DNA from: Planctomycetaceae bacterium
GTDB taxonomy: Bacteria > Planctomycetota > Planctomycetia > Pirellulales > PALSA-1355
Length of the DNA: 64,000 nucleotides
Reading direction: 5' to 3'
Assembly (NCBI GenBank): GCA_003153375.1
Contig: PLYM01000103.1
Span: 50,736-114,735, forward strand
Part shown: positions 59,001-64,000 of the stretch, one piece after another
Layout of the letters: the number at the start of each line of letters is the position of its first letter
Position numbering within the stretch: position 1 is the stretch's first letter
Position numbers and translations under genes: made by a program
The notes under the pieces: model-generated
Database searches by the model: none
What the model was told of the DNA's origin: nothing
What the model saw: the letters and a program-made list of their open reading frames with translations, nothing else

Positions 59001-61882
59001 GGCACCTTTTCGCCACGTTCCAGAAGGATGTGATACGCCAGACCTTTGCCGAATGAACTGATCGCGGCCAGACGCCGGCCGTCGCGAGTCGTATGGCGAA
59101 TCGCCAGCGGCGCGGTGGCCGCCTGAAGAACGCTGGCGTTTTGCGCCACGATCGACAGCGGCGTTTTGAGGCCGAACATGGCCGGCATCTGACCGGTTTC
59201 AATTTCCATGCTCGCCTTGATCAACGAGGCCATGCCCGAAGCGCCCATCGTATGCCCGATTTGACCCGTGAGGGAGCTAAACAACAGCGGCTGGCTACGC
59301 GGCGTGCGCCCGTAAACCGAGACGACTGCGCGCAACTGTTCCTGGTCGCACTGCGGCAAGCCGGTGCCGTCCATTTCGATCAGGGCGACGTCGGCCGGTT
59401 CGACCTCGGCGGTCTTAAACGCCCGGTCCATTGCCAGCCGCAAAGATTCCTCGACACTCTTGGCGTGTGCCCCGCCGACGCCCCGGACGATCGCGTGGAT
59501 TCGGTCGCCGTCTTTTCGCGCTTCGGACAGCCGCTTGAGCAGCAGTACGCCGACGCCCTCACCGGGCACAATTCCGCCGGCCGCCGCGTCAAAAGGACTG
59601 CTGGGATGATCGCTCAGGGCCAGGACACCGTTGATGGCCATGGCTTCGTATTGGGGCAGGTTCATGCATCGTTGGCCGCCGGCGCAGATCATCATGTCGC
59701 AATCGCCCGAAAGCAGCATGTCAACGCAGGCGGAAAGCACGGCGGCGGAGGACGCGTCACTGCTGTCGATGGACGCCGCGCCTCCCATCAGGTTCATCGT
59801 CTTGGTGATGCGCGACGCCAGCGTGCTGGTGCTGAAGCTGCCGCTTTCGTCAACCAGGGCGGGCCAATGTTTCAGCATGACCTCGCTGAACTCCGAGGCG
59901 ATCGCCGCGGAGCGATCCGTGGCAATGCCGTGTCGCCCCATCGATTGCCTCAGGAGCATTTCAATGTGCGGCAGCCGCAGGCCGAGTTCCAACTGTGCTG
60001 AGAAATCGCCGCCGAACTCGGTGCCGACCAACACACCCAGCCGTGTGCGATCGAACGGCTTCTTGTCGTAGCCCGAGTCGATCAACGCCTGGTCCGCGGC
60101 TTCCAAGAGCATGAACTGCAACGGGTCGGCCTGCTGGACTTGCTTGGGTGGCTCTTTATGCTTGCGCCAGTCATACGCAAAATCGGTGATGTAGCCGCCC
60201 AGCGTGGAGGGTGTACGGTAGGGCCGTCGCGATCCGGCTTCGTAACTCAGCGCGCTCAAACGTCCCGGCGGCATCGAACACTTGGGATCGCGGCCCGTGG
60301 AGAGCAGTTCCCAGAATTTCGAGGGCCGCGCGGCGCCCGGAAAGATGCAGCCGATACCGATGATGGCGACGGCCTCGTTTTCCGAATCGCTCGAGGCCGG
60401 CGTTTTGGGCTTGGCCTGTACTTGTCCATTCGCCTGGTAGGCGGCGTTGAGCGAGGCTCGCCGCGCTTCGGTGAACTCTTCGAGAACGATGTGTACGTTC
60501 AAGCCGCCAATGCCGAAGGCATTGACGGCGGCGCGGCGCGGCAAGCCATTCGGCTGCTCGGGCCAGGGCGCCGGTTCCGTGGGGATGTAAAAGGGAGCCG
60601 TCTCCCAGTTGATCTTCGAGTTGAGCGATTGGATATTGATGGCCGGCACAAACGTACGATGCTGCAAGCAGAGGATCGTCTTGATCACGCTCGAGACACC
60701 CGCCGCTTCCAGGGCGTGACCAATGTTGGCCTTGACGCTCGTTACTGGAATCTTCTTGCCGGGGGGGAAATTTTTGCCCAGGACTTCCGTCAGCGCGTTG
60801 AGTTCCGTGGCATCGCCCAGATTGGTCGAGGTCGCGTGCGCCTCGATGTATTGCAGCGTGCTCATGTCGACGCCATGTCGATAAGCGCGCTCCATGGCCT
60901 TGACCTGTCCCTCCTTACGCGGCGCCCAGAGGCTCTTGCCGCGACCATCGGACGACATTCCCAACCCCAAAATGACCGCCTGGATGGGATCGCCGTCGGC
61001 CAGGGCGCGCGGCAGGGTCTTGAGGACCAAGGCGACGTACCCCTCGGAACAGATCAGCCCGTCGGCCGTGGCGTCGAACGGTCGCGAACCCGTTTCGCTC
61101 ATCGACTGGGCGTGGGAGAACAGCACCAGCGAGTCGCTCTTGCAATCCGACGCGCCGCCGACGATCGCCATGTCGATCCGGCCCAATTGCAAGGCGCGAA
61201 CCCCCAGCATCACGGCTTGCAACGAAGACGCGCACGCGGAATTGACGGCCGTGAACGGGCCGTTCAGCGCAAAGGCCTTCGAGATCGTGCCGGCCACCAT
61301 GTTGATGGCAACATCCGGCGAATCCGTGGCGCGTTGGGGCGTCTGAGCTCGAACGGTTTCGACCAATTCGCGGACGATTGCTTCTTGATCCTGCGGCGGC
61401 AATTGCTGGAAACCGGGCACTTCGCGGAGCAGCTGCGCGGCATCTTCGATGCAGGTGCCATAGGTGAAATCGGCGGCCAGATTGCTTCCCTGGGCGTGGC
61501 CGACGTACACACCCGTGTTGCGCAAGGCCAGATTGAACGGATCGAATCCGGCGTGACGGCAGGCTTCGGCCGCGGTTTGGCACATCAGCAAATGGGCATT
61601 GTCGACGCTGTTCTCCAGGCTTTTTGGAATCGGGCAGGCTTCGCTGTTGAACTCGCGGCTGGAAATGATGGCGCCGATTTTCGAGTAGGTCTTACCACGT
61701 TGGCCACGCCTGGGATCGTAGTACAGCTCCTGGTCGAGGCGATCGTGAGGCAATTCAGCGATCGAACTGCCGCCACCGATCAAGAGATTCCAGAACTGTT
61801 CCAGGTTATCCGCGCCGGGGAGGCGGCAAGCCATCCCGACAATGGCAATCGGAACGTTGGTGTGTCCGAATGGAGTTTCCAT
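50018..61882 (-). CDS. Giant iterative PUFA/polyketide-type synthase: KS-KS0-AT-ACP5-C45-KR-KR-DH
   Basis: A single 3954-residue protein. Domains by eye: KS at 1-470 with Cys217 (NSACASSL), His349 (EAHATSTN) and His389 (KANIGH); a second KS at 500-960 with Asp709 for Cys (DSSDASS) and Asp838 for the first His (EMDGTG), so a decarboxylase- or chain-length-factor-like KS0; AT at 1085-1400 with FPGQGSQYAG, Ser1178 (SSHSYGE) and His1282 (PYHTPLM); basic and Ala/Pro-rich linker; five ACPs at about 1570-2130, each with LGIDSIKKAQ; a C45 acyltransferase-like domain at 2185-2500; KR modules with cores near 2797 (GGTWVFTGGARGI) and 3370 (GGTWVVTGGARGV), each with Ser and Tyr; a DH near 3674-3927 with HKLRGKPLLP. 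The KS-AT-ACP-repeat-KR style is that of PUFA and secondary-lipid synthases. No ER or thioesterase domain is present; neighbours could supply reduction and release. Confidence 0.9.
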   Translation of the reverse strand: METPFGHTNVPIAIVGMACRLPGADNLEQFWNLLIGGGSSIAELPHDRLDQELYYDPRRGQRGKTYSKIGAIISSREFNSEACPIPKSLENSVDNAHLLMCQTAAEACRHAGFDPFNLALRNTGVYVGHAQGSNLAADFTYGTCIEDAAQLLREVPGFQQLPPQDQEAIVRELVETVRAQTPQRATDSPDVAINMVAGTISKAFALNGPFTAVNSACASSLQAVMLGVRALQLGRIDMAIVGGASDCKSDSLVLFSHAQSMSETGSRPFDATADGLICSEGYVALVLKTLPRALADGDPIQAVILGLGMSSDGRGKSLWAPRKEGQVKAMERAYRHGVDMSTLQYIEAHATSTNLGDATELNALTEVLGKNFPPGKKIPVTSVKANIGHALEAAGVSSVIKTILCLQHRTFVPAINIQSLNSKINWETAPFYIPTEPAPWPEQPNGLPRRAAVNAFGIGGLNVHIVLEEFTEARRASLNAAYQANGQVQAKPKTPASSDSENEAVAIIGIGCIFPGAARPSKFWELLSTGRDPKCSMPPGRLSALSYEAGSRRPYRTPSTLGGYITDFAYDWRKHKEPPKQVQQADPLQFMLLEAADQALIDSGYDKKPFDRTRLGVLVGTEFGGDFSAQLELGLRLPHIEMLLRQSMGRHGIATDRSAAIASEFSEVMLKHWPALVDESGSFSTSTLASRITKTMNLMGGAASIDSSDASSAAVLSACVDMLLSGDCDMMICAGGQRCMNLPQYEAMAINGVLALSDHPSSPFDAAAGGIVPGEGVGVLLLKRLSEARKDGDRIHAIVRGVGGAHAKSVEESLRLAMDRAFKTAEVEPADVALIEMDGTGLPQCDQEQLRAVVSVYGRTPRSQPLLFSSLTGQIGHTMGASGMASLIKASMEIETGQMPAMFGLKTPLSIVAQNASVLQAATAPLAIRHTTRDGRRLAAISSFGKGLAYHILLERGEKVPLSERTPTPAAEKKPIVAAATVPATPVASAGQTLDWQIYRLGAATPAELNAKLQQALADCPAARTAAAAARFTPEDHSRIAIVAGNAEMFARKLQMAAKQFANPDAQPVLEQQGCFYRQLAARRPRIAFLFPGQGSQYAGMLRELVRDVPAAASAMRAIDAVMVQRGYQTFGQMVWENPNQLGANIWVTQIAMLLADLIVHAAVVDFGIQPDLVSSHSYGEFAALTAAGVWDIEGVITAARARYDAIEVTPSARGSLMATTAPPPLIEQLAATLRDRAYIANYNAADQTVIGGRSDTLKQLAELLSARGHKTQLLSVPCPYHTPLMAGSGEILKRTLDTLRLRPPRVPLLSSVTNRYVAEPLDIRANLAAQLTTPVRYVDLVNRIADEQETVFVEVGPQQALTKLNRRILDGSSVPGIIGCDNSKYPGVEQLFNVRAMLDCLGAFDEQQAQRTSLTQPAATAATAISKPEKGTIAHFDATQRRIEKMRQAATKTTQKPVAKNDSGPSPGTKQASGPTTTSRSLQSAPAAKNGDQAGHSNGSSPAARPAVPQPSAVAAGQRSSAPIAAATARAPVAVPRPVAPTPAPREVPVPREKAPAAQTHPASSGLNAADLEKFLINFVVEQTGYPPEVVELDADLEADLGIDSIKKAQLFGELAEYFDVQPTENMTLDDFPTLRHVMNFLAGSQPKGESAPSAPIAVAPAPAVRETPVVREAAPAAQTRAAGPSLDPAELEKFLINFVVEQTGYPPEVVELDADLEADLGIDSIKKAQLFGELAEYFDVQPTENMTLDDFPTLRHVLNFLGGATAKSALTTAAAPAPVAVAPAAPAPVAQATAPATQSQVDGPSLDPAELEKFLINFVVEQTGYPPEVVELDADLEADLGIDSIKKAQLFGELAEYFDVQPTENMTLDDFPTLRHVLNFLGGATAKSPLTTAAAPAPVAVAATAPVPAPVAQATAPAMQSQAAGPSLDPAELEKFLINFVVEQTGYPPEVVELDADLEADLGIDSIKKAQLFGELAEYFDVQPTENMTLDDFPTLRHVLNFLGDATAKSPLTTAAPAAAPAPVAAAPAAPAWQAPIEQQPAPVAPSQAAGPSLDPAELEKFLINFVVEQTGYPPEVVELDADLEADLGIDSIKKAQLFGELAEYFDVQPTENMTLDDFPTLRHVLNFLAGGEQKKNLTPSPSDAAETSPETVSPVESVASDGPSAPVEGPTAAPSVFEQAKTSGDKLQPLHLAGTPYEMGLEHGRQKKQEIRRILRRYVDMAGPGFDELPFDLESSDDLAKYFTPSEVEELRGIADAVQVPLTSILVHNLAVFSDLGVASLHFAVAAARNQASTLLHASSEQLPLSSALADVVQPVVQVRSPAGGIPHVVLSIAGAIGGLTGVNAHGLAITAGALEQRVEGKPALRGRMHAAITSHVLAEAICLDSAVELLQRYRNGAAWSACLSHYPTDRLRYVESDGRRLHVRDSKDTVIAANHSVLEATAEVPLASKHRWNQVKDLLSTAPQTGFTADQIRSLWSQAETNGKASTNGKAHAHHAARRIDVVMDPARGDFWVNPALSSNGKTNGYYRFALGELLPKVDPTATPRGAVVAPSAPYDLPGNDELATHRFATTIVDVPLDSSVPAMPQWSGAALIVGENALGDALRRQLEAAGVTVLQLPVTDDLDETLGAFERIWNEQPTPHVFLVAGRDAEAADPNDEVAWQRRWYRVAVLPYFLGQRWVQLAGQANLLPRCTFVGTTAMNGDFGFSGQVDRPEGAALTGLLKAVHVEVAVLRKQTGMRAMVVDAPDEESPELLAANICRELAGKSVDYAVAFVKGTRRLEYAVPEKATPRQFADVRPGGTWVFTGGARGITAECALELGRRFGLKLHLIGTSPLRAIDPAWRNLSADELKALKLTVMRDARAAKRNMDDDWARVQKDIEIDRSLRAFADAGVEATYHACDVANGDAMAAVLDTIRQQSGPIEGIVHGAGIERAGIYERKLRDAVMATLAAKVDGALNLMRLTRQDPVRWFIGFGSVSGRMGSNGQTDYCLASDMLCKLAGWYRGQRAGVHSVGIHWHPWDEVGMAARPETITMLKMTDGPGHMSKQEGINHLLREMYAGAPISEVLITTWDYHGRFYGTEDHPKPGDEDGPSQSPTDSIPSTEAATPIAPPAPVVKPARPAPQAKWDPVPFVPLTYRSELRMVAAPLPAGSAIAPQWQGPAVIMGHNAAAFALRDRLQAAGVPVHMLPDTKSPEEAAAAMDTIYASGRPRYLFLMSGRDTSNASLLDHAGWLDRRAAGVVVPFMAAQQWFRLRMKAKDTTPITIVAATTMGGDFALSSHVATPEGGAICGMLKSIYVEDTRRSPSEVRVKVIDAPADEAPATLVDAIFRELAANDPYVEVGWSRGARSVIQSFARPVESLPKTDMPHGGTWVVTGGARGVTAAAAFELGKRFGIKLHLIGRSRVPRPDSEWRDCTPEKLNEIKAKIVRQAVAEGRSPEPEWDAIKSDIEIDETLKKFAAAGVQATYYSCDLSNWAQLATILDQVRRQDGPIQGIMHGAGFARSGKFGTRSRDLVERTLAGKLDGAVGLMSLTRNDPVRYFLGFGSISGRYGGNGLSEYATSNEMLAKLIDWYRSQRPDCAACCMHWQSWDEIGMAMLGDSAVGTKGILKMAFIPPKEGVEHLCRELEAGLPASEVLIGDGFFERTFYPFVTCEGAGGAATVPSGAAIGRVPLVEKIGRDTAGHLDAEIHFQPAADPFLIDHKLRGKPLLPAVIGMEAVAEAAALASGKTVTAIRDVQLIEGFLCHSDQPIVGRIRVTNEQGTSLSCELLSDFRNRAGMLMKKDRVHLRATAEVAERASSLDVPMPEPPTEWHPVIFQHDGPLVHGPALHGLKAAIFDTPGGWGQLVAMPMAELGGQRTGHDWLVPATLIDAGFYVCGIHCYFHNEGAFSLPSSIEAVHLGRRPRDNEKCLVAFTCREIQPEHAIYDFTVFGDDRSVIVRVDGHRVITIK
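55467..55476 (-). other. A10 homopolymer (coding strand) at the ACP5/C45 boundary
   Basis: Ten A residues in the coding strand, read GAG CAA AAA AAA AAC (EQKKN), near residue 2136. With nine A the frame reaches TAA within two codons; with eleven A it reaches TGA after about seven more codons. Slippage either way would end the protein just after ACP5. Confidence 0.85.
55495..57180 (-). repeat. Five tandem ACP-coding repeats
   Basis: Five copies of an ACP unit inside the synthase. The GTCATGTTCTC landmark (encoding ENMT) occurs at 55533, 55911, 56277, 56637 and 56997, giving periods of 378, 366, 360 and 360 bp. Over about 70 residues from LEKFLINFVVEQTGYPPEVV to LRHV(L/M)NFL the copies are identical apart from one L/M change, while the DNA differs at many silent sites. 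Linkers are Ala/Pro/Val-rich (APVAVAPAAPAPVAQ). Each copy carries the Ser of LGIDSIKK for phosphopantetheine. Confidence 0.93.
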
Positions 61883-61939
61883 GATCTGCTACCCTTGGTG
61901 GTTTCTCACGATCATCATGCGCACGTAGGCGCAATTGAG

Positions 61940-61968
61940 ATTCTTAGTTCACGTCACGGCGCCGTCAA
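61940..61968 (-). promoter_or_regulatory. Possible internal promoter before the synthase gene
   Basis: On the minus strand, TTGACG (61963-61968), a 17-nt spacer and AAGAAT (61940-61945), within the 116-bp gap between the reductase and synthase genes. Match to consensus is moderate; it may allow synthase expression without the reductase. Confidence 0.3.
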
Positions 61969-61998
61969 AAGAACTTCTTCAGCAATTCGACTGGCTTC

Positions 61999-63465
61999 TC
62001 ATGAAGAAGAAACGATGGACTGGAGGATCCTGACAAAGTCTTGATGGCCGCCGATGCCATCACCGTCGCCTTCGATGAGAACGCGTCCCGAACGAATTGA
62101 CTGTTCCACCGAAAACCGCCCTTGCACGAGCGATGAAAAAGTGTTCGAGTTCAAGTAATAACGGGCCCGGTCGGCCGACCCTAATCCGAGATCGACGCCA
62201 ACCAAATTGCCGTCGCGAATCAACAGCCGCCACTGTCCCCCGCAAATCCCGGAAACTTGCAGACCGATCGTGTCCGCACCGGCGCCGCCCTGCGCCGCTT
62301 CCTGGCCGGAACCCACCGCCCGGAGCAAGTGCTCGCGCGGCTGGAAACCGGGCTTCGGCGGCTCAATCCGCCGGAGGAGGAAATTCTCCTTCACAGGGTA
62401 ACTCGCGATGCGAAGCAGCATCTCGTCGTCGATCTGCGGACACGGTAAATGCGGCAATGCTTGATCCGTATGGGTTCGATCGAACAGCGGATCGTCGCGC
62501 CAATGGGAGCGGTAAACTTCCATGTGCTGTTGGAATTCATGTTCGAATTGAACAATTTGCTCTTCGCTCAGCCTGCCGACAAACCGCCGGGTCGAGTACT
62601 TTTCGATGGCTTCTTGCACCACGCGCTGAATCAGCCGCACCGTCACGGGGCTGGGATTGGTCAAATGGTAGGTCTTCCCGTGATGCTCCGGGTGGCTCAC
62701 CAGCTCAACGATAGACGCCGAGAGCCAATCGACCGGCACGAGGTTTTTCCCTTCGTCGCCCCGCAAGCCGAGCAAGCGAAAGAACCGTTCGCCCATCAAC
62801 TCAGTCGGAACCTTGTCGGCGATGACGTAGGCCAGTTGCAGCGGCAGGTAAAAACCATGCGATGATACCGTGTAGCCGGTATGCGAGTCGCCGACCACGC
62901 TGGCCGGGCGGTACACGGTTACCTCGTCGAGGAAATCGGCCGCTCGCACCATCTTTTCGGCTGCTAACTTGCTGACTTCGTATACGTTGCCGTTCTGCTG
63001 ACCGAGGTCCACTTCGTCCTCGAAAATCCGCCCCCCCCGCAACCCACAAATATATGCCGTCGATACATGGTGGAACTTGCGAATTCCGGTCTGGCGGCAC
63101 AGTTCCAGCACGTTGCGCATGCCGTCGCGGTTCGTGCGGAACGGTTCGCCGTGTTTGTCTTCGCGAAAAGTCATGCTGGCGGCATTGTGCAAGATGCTAT
63201 CGCAGTTGTCGGCGATCCAGCCGCGGTGCTGCTCGTCGAGTCCCAACATCGGTTGGCGGAGGTCGGCCTCGAGCACCACGGGCCTCGGCAAGCTCCGGCC
63301 CGCGATGCGCTCCCAACGTTCCATCAACGCCTCGACCCGTTGAACGGCCGATTCGACCCGGTTCGAGCGGGACAGGACCGCAACCGGCACGTCAAGCGCC
63401 AACAGATCGCGCAGCAAGTAGCGACCAACGAGTCCTGTCGCGCCAGTTAGAAGAAGATATTTCAT
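61999..63465 (-). CDS. Acyl-thioester reductase (extended SDR) fused to SCP2-like domain, paralogue B
   Basis: A 488-residue protein, first gene of the synthase operon. N-terminal extended SDR: LLTGATGLVGRYLLRD, ILHNAASMTFRED, HVSTAYICGL and catalytic YEVSK. The C-terminal 90 or so residues are SCP2-like (CGGQWRLLIRDGNLVGVDLG, then LVQGRFSVEQSIRSGRVLIE). It shares full-length layout with 45118-46614. Likely role: reductive release of the finished chain from an ACP, with the SCP2-like part holding the lipid. The start ATG 63465 begins MKYLLLTG; no clear ribosome site is visible. A good promoter lies about 110 nt upstream. Confidence 0.83.
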   Translation of the reverse strand: MKYLLLTGATGLVGRYLLRDLLALDVPVAVLSRSNRVESAVQRVEALMERWERIAGRSLPRPVVLEADLRQPMLGLDEQHRGWIADNCDSILHNAASMTFREDKHGEPFRTNRDGMRNVLELCRQTGIRKFHHVSTAYICGLRGGRIFEDEVDLGQQNGNVYEVSKLAAEKMVRAADFLDEVTVYRPASVVGDSHTGYTVSSHGFYLPLQLAYVIADKVPTELMGERFFRLLGLRGDEGKNLVPVDWLSASIVELVSHPEHHGKTYHLTNPSPVTVRLIQRVVQEAIEKYSTRRFVGRLSEEQIVQFEHEFQQHMEVYRSHWRDDPLFDRTHTDQALPHLPCPQIDDEMLLRIASYPVKENFLLRRIEPPKPGFQPREHLLRAVGSGQEAAQGGAGADTIGLQVSGICGGQWRLLIRDGNLVGVDLGLGSADRARYYLNSNTFSSLVQGRFSVEQSIRSGRVLIEGDGDGIGGHQDFVRILQSIVSSS

Positions 63466-63577
63466 TCGAATTCAATGCTAGCTTGCAGGATTGCTCTTGG
63501 TACGAATGCCAACGTCCAGAGATAAGATAAATAGCTTGGGGTGGGCTGATGAACTTTAGCGACCTGTCAAACTGAAC

Positions 63578-63606
63578 ATGATAATGCCCTATTAACCAAT
63601 AGTCAA
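63578..63606 (-). promoter_or_regulatory. Sigma70-like promoter of the synthase operon
   Basis: On the minus strand, TTGACT (63601-63606), exactly 17 nt of spacer, and TATCAT (63578-63583), within an A/T-rich stretch (63530-63655) that stands out from the GC-rich surroundings. It would give a leader of about 105 nt before the reductase ATG at 63465 and probably drives the four-gene operon. Confidence 0.65.
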
Positions 63607-64000
63607 CAAGATAGGTATCTACTTCCGATTATTACACTTATGATGATTTTTAGGCTTGCTTATCGGGGGCCCAAATCGACCTAACTTTCGGACGCGGCTG
63701 GTGGCCAATGGGTTAAGAGTCAAACCCCTATGCTGGCGGAACTTCCGCTCGCCGGTCGCCGACCTCGATCCGCCGCGCGCCGGCCACGTCTTCGTTACCC
63801 GGCGCGGGAACCAGAGGCAGCTCAGCAAGCGGATGGTCCCGACCGACCCAACGCTCCCAAAATGGGCCAGCGATTCTTGCCGCACGCGGTGGACGGTTTG
63901 TGCGGCGCGCGTCCCCAGCCTGCCGCAGCAGCCGGATTCACGGGCAGCTCACCTCCGAAGCTGCGCCGCAACCATTCTAGTGGCAGTGCCACGAACATTT
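63607..64000. other. Right end, no supported gene
   Basis: The first 50 bp are A/T-rich upstream sequence. From about 63700 the GC content rises and one plus frame reads RSPVADLDPPRAGHVFVTRR, faintly like the C-terminal part of site-specific integrases, but without a start or catalytic motif. It may be a gene remnant or the edge of a gene beyond the window. Confidence 0.3.

Noticed and set aside
60140-62044. 634-aa plus-strand ORF opposite the synthase start
   Set aside because: Antisense to clear KS domains and without recognisable motifs; a shadow.
63700-64000. Possible integrase-like remnant at the right edge
   Set aside because: One short phrase (GHVFVTRR) is too little; no start, no catalytic Arg/His/Tyr pattern.

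Overview
The window looks like a GC-rich Planctomycetota chromosome, probably related to Pirellulales. The evidence is the gene company: DUF1501, DUF1559 pseudopilin-like, Gfo/Idh/MocA with a twin-arginine leader, BNR protein paired with a MoaD-like protein, PEP-CTERM/DNRLRE protein, PQQ-type beta-propeller and HEAT-repeat proteins. No rRNA, tRNA, CRISPR array or intact insertion sequence was recognised. The taxonomic call is inference from family content.

Layout. 1-3.4 kb: minus-strand Tad/Flp pilus genes in the order flp, a 34-residue membrane peptide, cpaA, cpaB, and a secretin that runs off the left edge; flp (58 aa) is missing from the ORF track and is followed by a strong terminator. 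3.7-12 kb: envelope glycosylation, with a GT39-like GT-C enzyme, then a plus-strand operon (squalene-cyclase-fold protein, DUF362 protein, YfhO-like GT-C, CsbB/GtrB-like GT2), then another polytopic membrane protein. 12-18 kb: NupG-like MFS transporter, Mop-domain protein, PEP-CTERM protein, a membrane protein next to an archaeal TiaS-like protein, DUF1559 protein and two tiny coiled-coil genes. 18-24 kb: BNR protein plus MoaD-like protein, SRPBCC protein, class II glutamine amidotransferase, Anbu-type proteasome homologue and a transglutaminase, then DUF1501. 25-33 kb: Gfo/Idh plus two HEAT proteins in one operon, an orphan ORF with a perfect hairpin, a beta-propeller protein and a CLC channel with CBS domains. 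33-42.5 kb: TetR, membrane fusion protein and two tandem RND permeases, with a perfect palindromic operator in front of tetR. 42.6-43.6 kb: a secreted esterase.

The most interesting region is 43.6-63.6 kb, a lipid/polyketide locus around a single 3954-residue synthase. Its domain order, read by eye, is KS, an inactivated KS (chain-length-factor-like), AT, five nearly identical ACPs, a C45/acyltransferase-like domain whose usual nucleophile position does not read Cys, two ketoreductase modules and a hot-dog dehydratase. It lies in a minus-strand operon behind an acyl-thioester reductase fused to an SCP2-like domain, and ahead of a Sfp-type phosphopantetheinyl transferase and a FabL-like enoyl-ACP reductase. 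A second reductase-SCP2 protein and two HHxxxDG condensation-fold acyltransferases complete the locus. The proposed logic (inference) is that the PPTase arms five ACPs; KS/KS0/AT/KR/DH with trans-acting FabL-like reductase builds a reduced or partly unsaturated chain; the reductases release it as aldehyde or alcohol; and the HHxxxDG enzymes esterify it. A run of ten A residues in the coding strand, exactly at the ACP5/C45 boundary, would on slippage in either direction give a truncated KS-KS0-AT-ACP5 protein.
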